Below the pieces are notes generated by a model. It did no database searches, had not been told where the DNA came from, and worked only from the letters and a program-made list of their open reading frames with translations. A stretch of 64,000 bases of DNA from Coffea arabica (lineage: Eukaryota; Streptophyta; Magnoliopsida; Gentianales; Rubiaceae). The stretch is from assembly GCF_036785885.1 (NCBI RefSeq), contig NC_092323.1, positions 18,980,501 through 19,044,500 of the forward strand, given 5' to 3'. The position numbers were made by a program, and so were the translations under genes. Shown here piece after piece: positions 46,901 to 58,300 of this stretch (position 1 is the stretch's first letter; each line of letters begins with the position of its first letter).

Positions 46901-47126
46901 ACACTGCCACTCAACAGAATACAATGACAATAATCTTTGGTTGGCTTTTTTTTTTTAGGAAAAAAATATAATAATAAGTTGTCATCCAATTATTTTTCTT
47001 GCAAATTATCCTGGCGGGCAGTATATCTTATTTTGTGACTTTGTACCTATTCATGAAAGTTCCAGGTTTACCTTTGCAATGGATGGGCTTCCCAGCAGTG
47101 TTGCTTGATTCTTGATTCTGCGCCAT
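43982..47126 (-). CDS. Alcohol dehydrogenase-like protein (zinc, NAD type), ten exons, 401 aa
   Basis: Exons: 47126-47072, 46266-46130, 46003-45957, 45846-45524, 45330-45248, 45144-45069, 44964-44900, 44754-44656, 44415-44251 and 44137-43982. They sum to 1206 nt, every junction is GT-AG and in phase, and there is no internal stop. Residues follow the medium-chain zinc ADH plan. Catalytic zinc ligands are C54, H76 (in FGHE) and C183 (in CGVSTG). Structural zinc uses C106, C109, C112 and C120 (CGECPDC...C). The NAD fold has GLGVIG at 208-213 and the acidic D232, which favours NAD over NADP. The best fit by memory is the plant 'alcohol dehydrogenase-like' group, usually about 380-395 residues, not classical ADH1. 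It should oxidise or reduce an alcohol/aldehyde pair in the cytosol; the substrate is unknown. One oddity: the residue after C54 is Phe (CFSD), where the usual motif is CHTD. An upstream in-frame start giving a longer N-terminus is possible but not family-like. Confidence 0.93.
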
Positions 47127-47244
47127 TGCAGTTAATCCTTCTTCTTCACTCTTCAATAACACAGAAACTGAAACAGACGATGTTTTCGATGGACGCTGAG
47201 CTAACAGAACAGAGAAAGTGACCGACCTTACTTGCACTGAGGGT

Positions 47245-47252
47245 TATTTATA
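47245..47252 (-). promoter_or_regulatory. TATA box of the alcohol dehydrogenase-like gene
   Basis: TATAAATA on the minus strand, 119 nt before the ATG. Transcription would start near 47215, giving a leader of roughly 90 nt. Confidence 0.65.
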
Positions 47253-47283
47253 GAACATAGCAGGGAGATAAGGATACTAGCCA

Positions 47284-47340
47284 GTGAAGGTGACGGTGAT
47301 TTCCTAATATAGCGAAGGTGACGGTGAGTTCCTATTTGAC
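47284..47340. repeat. Upstream repeats AGGTGACGGTGA-TTCCTA near the ADH-like promoter
   Basis: Two copies (about 47288 and 47316) lie just upstream of the TATA box. A third (TGTGACGGTGACTTCCTAAC) lies at about 48040, beyond the inserted MITE. The series was one block before the MITE entered. It may hold a regulatory site, but this is untested. Confidence 0.5.
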
Positions 47341-47485
47341 TTCCTATTCCTACAAAAAAAAAATAGGAAATAATAGTATTTGACGTAGAAGTGACGTGGA
47401 GCCGAGCGAAATAATGGGGAGATAAGGACGTTATCTGATGATGCATGTATCAGTAACGACGTGGCAGTGACACCAAATATGTGAC

Positions 47486-48036
47486 TAGGGATGTACGCGA
47501 GTCGAGCTACTCGCGAGTAGCTCGGTCAACGACTCGGCTCGAACTCGGTCAACCCGAGTTCGAGCCGAGTTTCGAGTAACTCGAATGAAAATCGAGTCGA
47601 GTTTCGAGTCGAAATAGCCCAGCTCGAGTTGAGTCGAGTAGCTCGACGAGCCGGAGTTATTTAAATAATATATTTATAATTTAAATAATATATATGTATT
47701 ATAATTATAAAATGACCATTATGGGTATAAGTTATATGAAATTTACAATATATCTTTCTTTATAATAAAATCCTATAATGGCAAAAAAGTAATAACATAA
47801 TTGTAAAAAGACCTAAAATGAAAAAATTTTTCGAGCCTCGAGTATCGAGTCAAGCCTTGAGCCTAAAGGAAATTTTTCGAGTCGAGTCTCGAGTATCGAT
47901 TTTTTGGGCTCGCTCGAGCTCGAGCTTTGGTGTATATGAGTCGAGTCGAGCTCGAGCTCGAGCTTTGGTGTATATGAGTCGAGTCGAGCTCGAGTATAGC
48001 AATACTCGACCTCGACTCGGCTCGATTACACCCCTA
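47486..48036. mobile_element. hAT-type MITE, 551 bp, with perfect 8-bp target duplication
   Basis: The element starts TAGGGATGTACGCGAGTCGA and ends TCGATTACACCCCTA. The target duplication TATGTGAC flanks it at 47478-47485 and 48037-48044. Both subterminal zones are packed with TCGAG/CTCGA pentamers, and the centre is AT-rich. Length, termini and 8-bp duplication fit the hAT superfamily. There is no transposase. It sits about 230 bp upstream of the ADH-like TATA box. Confidence 0.92.
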
Positions 48037-48084
48037 TATGTGACGGTGACTTCCTAACATGGAACCGAGTGACATCGTACATAA

Positions 48085-48103
48085 ATATATATATATATAT
48101 ATA
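48085..48103. repeat. (AT)n microsatellite
   Basis: Alternating AT run between the hAT MITE and the solo LTR. Confidence 0.9.
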
Positions 48104-48208
48104 AGAAAATCGTATTTTCATCCCTATCCTTTTATTTTGTTTCTTTTTTGCGTGGCTTAACGACAGGATAAGTAGGTACAACACGATGAGTTAACCCCTA
48201 ATAACCTA

Positions 48209-49991
48209 TGATAAGTGACTAATTTACATAATAATTATATGACATTTTATATTATTTTTAGTTACTTTGGGTATATTATTGGAAGAAAATGAATCATTTT
48301 GACTATAATTGGTGAAAAATTCTTTTAAGTGGTTAAATGAGTTTTTTATCACTTTTTACTTGGATTTTGTGTATTTTGACAGTTTTGACACATTTTCGTA
48401 TTTTGGCTATAACTTGAGCTACAATGATTGGATTGAGATGATTCTTAAACCAATTTGAAGATAAAAGATAGATCTACAACTTTGTTGAAGACATTTGAAT
48501 CCAGTTTGAAGGTTTTTCAAGTCAAAAAGCCGAATTACAGTAGCTAATTTCTATTGGTCGAAGCTGAAATAGGGCAGTGAGCAGTCAAGGGTATTTTGGT
48601 CATTTCGCAGCCTACACAGATCCAAATGAGGTGATTCTTGATGCATTGGAAAGCTAACTCAAAGGGCTACAAGTTTCATGTTTTGGTCAAGAGCTAAATC
48701 AGCTTGTATCATCAAGAAAAATTCAGTTGAAGTTGATGCAAAATCGGAGCAGAGCTGGAAATTGAACAAAAGTGCACCAAAGTGTCACTGTAGCAATCCG
48801 GCCGGAACATGGCCGGATTTGTGGCCGGATTTTTGGCCGGATTGTGGTCAGAGAAGGCTGCTCTTTACGCGGAAAACTCAATTTCATCTCCACTACGTCA
48901 CATGTAATGCTAGACATTTGAGAAACATTACCAGTTGTAAAAGGGAGGTGTAAGCCTCATTTCTTGACCACCTTTCATCTTTATATAGCCAAAACTTGCA
49001 AGATTGAAGTGAGAATAGAGGGACATACGGGAGAAAGCTTGGAGTGCAGAAATGTAGCTCTTGCAATTTCTGAGTGTTAGGTTAGTTTAGTATAGAGTAA
49101 GTGTAGTTTATCCATTCTTGTATATTGGCTAGATTAGGATGAAGATGTAGATGAAGAAAGAGGAATTGAAGCTTAAGTGACATAGGTTATCTCTTCTCCA
49201 ACTCTTTATCTTTTGTATCAGATTCTTAAATATAGTTAATATGTAAGTTCTGGATTTTGTGTTCAATATGTGTCTTTAAAGTTTATGCCTTGGGTTTGGT
49301 TGAACTTTCTATGATTGTTAGTGTTTATTATTTGGCTATTTGATACCATTATTTGAGCAAGTTATTTAGCACTTTGGCCCTTTAAATCATGATTAATCTG
49401 GTACCATTAGTTGTGATTATCTAAGGTGTTGTTTCTGCAATGAAAATTGAGATTTAACACTGGTTCAAGAAGTGCTCAACATAGGGAGTACACTCACGAG
49501 AGTAGAGGTACACCTATGTGGTTTTAGTGATTAATTTCATGTAATTTCATTGAAGAAATGAACTTGTAGCTAATTTCATAATCATGAGAACAGGTATGGA
49601 TTAGTTATGAGTATAGTTGATTCACTACGAAAGTAGGTTTCACATGTTTAAGGAAATTACACCATAACTAACCTAGATAGTAGTACTCAATGATCCAAAA
49701 ATGGCAATTGCATGAGTAGTTACGGATACCATAACCTAAGGAGTTTTCATTTGTTATTTTGCATAAGTTCAGCAGGTTTCATTTCTTATAATACATTGAT
49801 AGTCTAAATAATAGAAAAACTTTAATAGTGCCGGTAATTGCAATCTTACTTGTGGGATCGACCCTTAATATCCTATACTCGCTCACGATTCGTATACTTG
49901 GGATAAATCACGTGTGGGGTATTTAGGAGTTTATAAATGTAAAACTTGATTAGGATGAACTTAATGTTATATGTATACCCTACGCCCATCA
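48209..49991 (+). mobile_element. Solo LTR, family 1 (1783 bp)
   Basis: TGATAAGTGACTAATTTACA to CCCATCA, a TG...CA structure flanked by the 5-bp duplication ACCTA (48204-48208 and 49992-49996). A TATA-like TTTATATAG lies near 48980 and a GTGGGATCGACCC motif near the end. It is homologous over its length, in inverted orientation, to the element at 55077-61846. It contains GGCCGGATTT repeats (48800-48845). No internal region or coding is present. A short non-autonomous element cannot be fully excluded, but a solo LTR is the simplest reading. Confidence 0.85.
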
Positions 49992-49996
49992 ACCTA

Positions 49997-51840
49997 TGCT
50001 ATTCCATTCCTCTTTTTTCTCTTGCCTTTACAATTCTAGATAATCCTTCCATAATTATCTTTTCCATTCTTTCACCTTTTTTTTCCTTAACCCTAATCGT
50101 TAAGCCTAAATTTCCTGAAGATTAGTATAAATAATTTTGAATTATGTTTTTAACTCTCTCTCATCTTCAACTCAAAAGTTCGAAATATCAATTCAAATAT
50201 TAGATTATCTTTATCAAATTATCGCTATCGCAGATGCTCTACATTTTTATTCATATATATGGTTCTCGATCTATTACTCATCACTTTATCAAGCAGTGAA
50301 AATGTTTACACTTTTCCACCAATTTTTTTGGAAAGTTTTTTTTTTTTTACTTCAATGCAAGGACCGGATTTGGAACTTCATTTTTATTCCCTTCAATGCA
50401 AGGACCACATTTGGACTTTGTTTAAGCTCGCTATATATGGTCTGTAATTTCCTACACCTTCTTCATAACTAGGTCATTGAATTTGAATTTTCTAAGTCTT
50501 CAAAAGTTACAGTTTGATTTTTATTTCTGGCAAAGTTTTTGTAATTAATTTGTTATTTCAATTTATGGATTCACTCTTCAACTCAAGTAGAATACATATT
50601 GCATTTTGGTTAGTGATTTAAAAGTGGCCTTTTAAACTATATATGTGTTTTCACACGATTTTTTAATTGCCTTTGACAATTTATTAATTGTCTTCAACAA
50701 TGTACTAATTTTTTTTTTATTTTCTAGGTTTCTGGGGTTAAAAAAATTTTGTACAGTTTTCAATGTTTTTTTTTGAGACTTTAGTAGAAAGCTTCTAAAG
50801 AGCAAGAAGGTGTCATTGATTATATAAATGACAAGGCATCAAGTTCATCGTCATACAGTAGTTCACATCATGCAATATACATAAGACTATTTTGATTTTT
50901 TATGCTTTTGACTTAAGAGCAAAATACATCTTATGTTTTCGTTTTGCTTTTATTAGCAGTGAACAGATTTAGAAGGTTGCTGTGTTCCTATGACTTAATT
51001 GATTCTGAATTCTGATCTTTTATAATAACTTCATTCGGCTTCTTTTCTTTTCACATTAACCTTTAAGCCATTTATATTAAGTACCAAAATTGATGTTTTG
51101 GTAACGGGTTGGCCATTCTTTTGTTTACAGAAGATCAGCCAAGATTTGATCTTGCCTGTTTTCAAGTTTTTGAATATTATCATATCATCAATTTTTTTTT
51201 TGCATTTTTGAATTATTAATCACTGAATTAGATATTTAAATTTACATTATAAGACTATTTTTGAATAACAATGTGCACATAGTAATGTATTTAAGAAATG
51301 TTATAATAGATTATACAATAAGTTTGTATTTTATGCAAATATTTTTATGAACTACACTAAATAATTTATTATTTTTAAACAATTCCCATTCAGCGAATGG
51401 GTACAAAACTAGTTTATTAAATAAGGAAATAATAGGGAGATAAGGACTAGAAATTAATTCTATTTGATGTATAACTAAAGCGGCAGTTAAGGCAAAAATC
51501 AACTCGATCTAATTTGGGCCGTCAGTTAAGGCAAAAATCCTTAAAAGAAGGTTAAGGATAAAGGATTATAGATTATTTGAGAAGCGTCTACTACATTTAC
51601 ACTTAAGCAAGGATTAAGGATTAAGGATTACTTGGGAAATGTGTAGTACATAAGGTATCTTACTTGGGAAATGTGTAGTACAACAAGGATAGGCTTGCTT
51701 TTTTTTATTTTTTTGTTGAGTGGGAATAGTTATCCAATAATTTTTTTTAATTTTTATTTTCTGGTACACTATGAATCATGGCATTTTATTTAATTATTAT
51801 TATTATTATTATTATAAAACGTATATAACTTATTGGATTA
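49997..51840. other. Intergenic stretch without a recognisable gene
   Basis: T-rich DNA with a short direct repeat (CTTCAATGCAAGGACC at about 50351 and 50392). Around 51418-51450 the sequence GGAAATAATAGGGAGATAAGGA echoes the ADH-like upstream region (about 47360-47425), hinting at an old local duplication. Frames such as 50137-50472 show no family likeness. Confidence 0.4.
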
Positions 51841-51844
51841 GTTT

Positions 51845-52420
51845 TGAAATCGGATAAGTAGCAAGGTTTTGACTGATAAATTGGAGATAAGCTCCGTAAA
51901 TTAGTGGTAAACACTTAATCTAGAGAGTGAAGGTATGGAATCTCTTCATTAACTAATTAATCCAATCTTGATAGGATATAATATGTTATGGTGGAAACTA
52001 AATAGGATATATAGAATCTCTGGAAGTTTTGGCTGAATAAATTGGAGATGAGCCCATAAATTAGTGGTAAACACTTAATCTAAAAAGTGAAGGTATGGAA
52101 TCTCTTCATTAAATAACTAATCGCATATATTGATATGATATACTATGATATGGTGGAAACAAAATAGGATATATAGAATCTCTAGATTGATTAACTAAAT
52201 TTTGAAATCGGATAAGTAGCAAAGTTTTGGATATATAGAATCTCTTCATTACCTAACTAATCCAATCTTGATATGATAAAATATGATATCGTGGAAACTA
52301 AATGGGATATATAGAATCTCTACATTAACTGACTAAATGATATGATATGATATGGTGGAAAATAAGTAGGATATATAGAATCTTTACAATAACTGACTAA
52401 TTAGTTAGAAAGATAGATTG
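51845..52420. repeat. Degenerate tandem repeat, roughly 175-bp and shorter units
   Basis: Recurring blocks include GGATAAGTAGCAA, AAATTGGAGAT-AGC, TAGTGGTAAACACTTAATCT, GGTATGGAATCTCTTCATTA, TGATATGATA and GGATATATAGAATCTCT. There are two fuller units and two or three shortened ones. It is non-coding. Confidence 0.8.
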
Positions 52421-52467
52421 TCTTGATTAACTAATCCACACTAAATCCACAGACAATTTTTATACTT

Positions 52468-52785
52468 GGGGTTTTTTTGAATTTTTCTAATTGGTGCCAA
52501 TGAATATTTGTTAATACACCCATTTTTTTGTTAATGCACTCAAATCAGACGTAAGTTATAATGTAAAAACACAAAATCACATTTATTACACACGTTGAAT
52601 TATAACAATTTTTCAAAACACTACCTGGGGTTTTTTTTTTTTGAATTTTTCTAATGGGTGCCAATGAATATTTATTAATACATTTTTTTTTGTTAATGCA
52701 CTCAAATCAGATGTAAGTTATAATGCAAAAACACAAAATTACATTTATTACACACATTGGATTATAACAATTTTTTAAAATACTA
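52468..52785. repeat. Tandem duplication of a 159-bp unit
   Basis: GGGGTTTTTTT...GAATTTTTCTAAT starts at 52468 and at 52627. The copies run in parallel through GTGCCAATGAATATTT, GCACTCAAATCAGA and ACACAAAAT-ACATTTATTACACAC. Confidence 0.85.
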
Positions 52786-53286
52786 GCACTTAAACCTCTC
52801 TTAACGAGTGCCCAATACGCAGACAAACTGATTTTTTTTTAAAATTTTGTATACAATTAGTTAATTAATTCCCAATTTTTATAAGTGGTTCAATTTTTAT
52901 AAAACAAATTCATGGTGCTAAAATAATAAATGGTAAATATATAAGAATAAACTAACATTTAATTACTTAACATATGGGAAAAGAAAAGAATTTACTAAGC
53001 AAAAATTCATTAGACCAAAGAGAAGGAAAAGATGTCCATACAATGATTGTAAAAAAGGAATAATTGATTTCGAATTGTCTAATTATTAGGAAACATATTA
53101 CTTTTTGAATTGATTAGAATGTAATTAAATTATAAATTAACTAACTACAAGGAAAATACAAATAGTTTCTCCAATTCTATAAATTGAAAAATAGGCATCC
53201 TAAATTTTGGGTAAGTTTGGATTATAAAAAACAAAAGAAGAGATAAACCAATGCAAAATATGTACATGTAAGGAAATAATATAATA

Positions 53287-53316
53287 CTAGCTTTATAAAC
53301 CATGCTATGCACGGGA
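53287..53316 (-). mobile_element. Possible Helitron 3' end
   Basis: On the minus strand a small hairpin (CCCGTGC/GCATGG, with a loop) is followed about 9 nt later by CTAG and then T. This is the layout of a Helitron 3' end (hairpin, CTRR, insertion before T). No matching 5' end was found, so this is tentative. Confidence 0.35.
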
Positions 53317-53319
53317 ATT

Positions 53320-55055
53320 ATAAATTTTTAAAAATAATTAAAATTTAAAATAAAGATATAATGGTTACAAAAATTATCTAATCCTTACAATGAAAATGTA
53401 AAAAACTTAGAGTGTATGAAATTTTTGTACAACTGTACAAATATTAATTCTTATCTAAATTTGTGATTATAATTGAAAGATATAGACATATTTTTCTCTA
53501 AAATTTAAGTTTTAACATTGTTTTCAATAATTGTAGCTATGACTCTTTTTAGGAACCTTGTACATACACTTGAAAATATGTGTAGTTGCTTCATTCTCGT
53601 ATTTAAACATATGGACGCACTTGATCGAATTTGTTGAAATCATGATAAAACCAAAACCTACTGTAATTTATTAAAACTTTCTATAAAATGTACCTAATGT
53701 AATGAATATTTGAATATTAAATTGGATTATTTTGTTATTACAATTTGACAATCTACAAAACTTCAATTTAACTGTATGAAGGTTTTAAGCAATTGTGGTA
53801 GTGAAGTTTCTGAATTAATTGATAGTCATCATTTTAGCAAGAAAGAAATTTATGATTTTGTGTTGTTAGGCACTTATGTTGGTGGTAAATATGGTGACTC
53901 TAGTGATGAATGGGTTTGCTTGACGATTGTTTTGATTGAAAAGAAATTGCTAAGAAATTGTTTGTAAAGTATAAAGCTTGTCCACTATCACGAATAAAGA
54001 TGAAAATTAATTTTAAGGTGTTGCACATCATCTCTACAGCTTTAGAATTTTCAATAACGTTAGTTGTTTGAGATGGAGTTGGACCTGTCTCAATAGAAAG
54101 TTTAATTTAAGGAAGGCAATGTTGGCAAAATAAACGAAGTTTAGAAGTATGTATTTATTTATTTACTACTTTTATTAGAGTTAGGTTTTTAGTAGTTGGG
54201 TTATTTAGGAGTATATACTTTATTTGGTAATTATTGATGTAAATGATTTCTTATCTAACAAGTCTAGTAGGTTATAAATAGAGGATCAGTTTTGATATTT
54301 TCTTAAAAAAATCCGAAAGAGTTTATAAGGTTTTATTGTGGTATAACTTTCTTTCACTGTTTTGAAATATAATAATATTGTGAGTTATTTATTTTCTTCT
54401 CTCCTACATAAATATTTATATTATGAGTGATTATTTTACGCCTTTAATTTTATAACCCTGCATGCATCAATTATTATTACAACCCTAAATTTGAGGTTCT
54501 ACAAAATTAAATATAGAATTACCTTAAATTTAGTTTAGTTGCACTATCTTGAAAAGTGTTGTGCCTCTCAATATATGTGTTAAGATAGTAAAGAACATAT
54601 GAAGTCAAAACTTAAGATACAAAATGAAGAGATCCGAAATCAATATAGGTTCTACTACTGTTTAGTTCATGGCTTGCATTTACATGCACATGCTATAGCC
54701 AAGGACAAAATCAGGCAGGGCAGGGAGGTAGAAGCCACACCTAAGATTATATCCAAATCCCATAGGGACTTTAAGGCTTTTTTTTTTTTTCATTAATTTT
54801 TACTTAAACTACGCTAGTATCACCTCCCGAAACCTTGGCGCTTATATGTTGCCATTCTTTCCTCTAACTACAAAATTTTTATAACAACTCAACTCCTACT
54901 CTCCCATATATCCTGTAGGATTAATACAATGCAAATATAGCAACTTATTATAGTAGGAGATAGAATAAAATGGAAACAAAAGAAATATGAAATACAACCA
55001 AACTAGAATTTATTTGTGCTGCATCAAATTAGAAAATCTAGGGGTATTGATTAGG
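53320..55055. other. AT-rich stretch without a recognisable gene
   Basis: It includes a 63-codon frame (53776-53967) of unknown meaning. A stretch near 54140-54420, with TATAAATAGAGG at about 54275, looks like a decayed promoter or LTR. Nothing firm. Confidence 0.35.
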
Positions 55056-55317
55056 GTAGTTATATAAGTTTTTTATTGACGGGTATTTACATACGTACAA
55101 GTTAAAAAAAACCGAATTACACCCGTTCACTACAAGTATACAGGTCAACTAGTAATTTAGGGTATATATCGGGTCGATCCCACAGGGAAGAGTGAACAAT
55201 TACCGATATTACTAAAGCTTCTCTATTATTTAGACTATCAATGAATTATAACAAATTTAACCTACTGAAATTATACAAAATAACAAATAAAAGCTCCTTA
55301 AGTTGTGGTATCCCTAG

Positions 55318-58300
55318 TGTGACAGCCCCACCTCACCCTAAGACGAACCAAAGGGTTCGGCGGACCGCCTGCCCAGCTCTCGCCGGGACTCAGTCGTTCA
55401 CTACAGTCCTCAATTAAATTACAAGATAAATCTCAAATATTACATCAAATTCTCCAAGAATTACATATCACAAACGCAGCGGAAACTAATTCCCAAGCGT
55501 GGAATGTACACGTACATCCATTCAAGTCCAAACATTCATACAAACCCAACTATTACACCAGAGAAATCTAAAACTCAAACTATACAGGAGATAATCCATC
55601 CAACCACATGAATAAGTACTACAATTCTTCCTTCGCCACGAGCCCTGTGGAGGGGAATAAAATATTTTTGGGGTGAGCTAAAAGCTTAGTGAGTAATCAA
55701 TAAAATCAGTAATCAAATATATTTCACAATAATGCATTTCGATGATGTCATGATTCCAAGATCAAATATACGTATTGTTGCTCTCGTGAGCCAGTGAAAT
55801 CATTGCACTTAAACACCCAACGCTCAAATAGATCACTTAGCGTTAAACAATAAGGGGGAGCAACGTTGGTGCTCCAGATCATGTCATGAACAATAAACAG
55901 GGTGGAGACGTTGGTGTCCAGCACAAGACTCCCCAAGAACTCATTAAAGCCAAATCATGTCATGAACTCACATGCAAGCACGCATGATATGCAATCGAGT
56001 AAATAATACAAGAAACATTTCAAAAGTACTTGGGAAATAGTTGAGGGTCACTCACCTCCACGGCTTAGAAACCATCTATCATATATCATTACCTTGCCCA
56101 AGTCCAAGCCCTAAATGTGACAGCCCCACCTTCCCCTAAGGCGTACCAAAGGGGTTAGCGGACTGCCTGCCCAGCTCTCGCCAGGACTACTAAAGTGGTA
56201 AAACAGTAATTCAAGTCGTTCGGGAAACTACTAACGCGCTTAACCCAACCATCAATCAAGAAACGGAAAACAAAAGTTAAAACGTAAAGTGAATAGTGAC
56301 TGTCACGTCACAATCAGCCAGAACCCAATCAAATGCAAATAACTGCTTACAATCCCGGAAAGGAATATATATACAAGCCAAGTAGAATACATGGAACATG
56401 AATACCCACACACTGTTACCAACCACATTTGTATGATTACAAGCCAAAAGGAAACATGTAAATCCAAGTACAATCAAGTTGCCAACTATTGAGGAGCTAT
56501 ACAAAATCTCTCAACTAGCTCTATTCAACTCATCTTCAAACTCAAAAGTCCAAAAGGTAAATCCCTGTAAGGAAAACAAAATTCACGGAGTGAGCTTTCG
56601 CCCAATGAGGTACCATCACCAAAATATACCAGGATCACATAAACACAAGAATATTCAGTCCAAATACGCACGTCGAGTAAGTAAAATCAACAACACCCAA
56701 GTGTAGGGAATAAAAGGATACGGATGGCTCTCAAGAGCCTTTTTCCTCTTTTGCCATGCTTGATCTCATCTCATTGACTCTCCGTCAATGTATACCAGGT
56801 AATCATGACCGTAGACTTCTCTTTACTCCAATTATCCGTCCACCTCACTTTCCCCTTACCGGGCCCGAACACCAAATAGTACAGAATTGGTATTACTCGA
56901 GTATACCGGAATCAAGGGTCTCATACCCAAAGATTCCCAAATACAGTCCCCATGGCTTGTCAAATGTCCCCGACCAAGTCCTTACTGGCTCGAGTCCATT
57001 GACTTCCAATGAGGCAGAGCTCAGAGTGAATAGTAAAGATTGGTATCCAAGCGATACCAAATCCAGTATAGTCAAGAATATTCAAGTCATATCATAAACA
57101 GTCAAGTAAGCTGAGTAGAATAACCAGTCAAGGAGGCCAGAGAGTATGAGAGTGGTAAAGTACACCCTCGCCTCACCTAGCTCAAACAATCATCACAACT
57201 AGCCCAAATCACAGAATTCAAGTACAAGAAAGCCACAGAATAACAAACATGTGAGTAGTACACTCACCAAGTTTAACAAAGAAATTTCACAAGTTTTCGC
57301 CCGACGTGAGCCTCGGATCACCGGCACGCCCTATAACAATCAAGAAAGTACAATGAAAACTCAAACACAAGTCGAATACCTTTTTCTAGGAACTATTAAG
57401 GCAAGACCCAAATATAGCTTGGAAATAAAAAATACATAACATTTAGGGTTAAAAGGAGAAACAAACCCAAAACCGTTCATTTCTAATCCATCTCAACCCA
57501 ACTCACAAGAATCTAATACCCTAGACACTCGGACAGCATTTCCCCTAAAATTTCAGCTTTTCCAACCTGCAAGACAACCAATAAAACTATCCAACACAAC
57601 CACAAGCACCCAAACAAGTCATAAGCCACTCAATATACTTCATTAGGGTCACAATACCCTTCAATTATAGCCAATTAGAAGTTCAACAATCAACTATAGA
57701 AAACCCCCAAATTGAAACCCTAAATCTGAAATTTTCCGCACAAGCGGCAATTTCCCGCAATTAACTCCAATTAACTCACAAGAGAGCTATAAAACACCAT
57801 TTGGAACCATCAATTCAAGCTCAAACATAATCAATCATGGAAAACAGAAAAATTCCAACAAAAATCAGAAAATTAGGAAACTTCACTCCAAGCCACCAAA
57901 TCTTCCGGAAAATCACGTATATAACTAATATAAGGCACCAATTGGCCAAAATTAAAACCAAAAGATGAGTTCCAAGCAAGATACCTTAGTTCTTCAAGAA
58001 AGGTTGTAGCTTAGGTGATTTTCTTCCAAAACAACACCACCAAGTTCTTCAAAGACCCTAAGCAAGATGTTTTTATGGACTAATTCAAGAAACAAACGGC
58101 TAGTTTTCAAGATTTGAGCAAGGATTTGAAGATGAAGGTTGAAGAATCTTTTCCTTTTGCTTCCAAGGAGCATTCGGCCAAGAGGGAGGAAGAAGTGAAG
58201 TCATCTTGGTCAAAATTAGACTTTAAGTAAAGTTAAAGAAGTTAGGCCAAAAGTTAGGCAAGTTTAAGCTAATGACAAGTGGACACTTGGCACCTTATTG

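Noticed and set aside
47500..48040. TCGAG-rich stretch as a possible coding or CpG-island promoter region
   Set aside because: The perfect 8-bp duplication and inverted ends show it is the body of a hAT MITE.
56277..57439. Several 60-113 codon frames
   Set aside because: They lie inside the inner solo LTR, point in both directions and show no domain.
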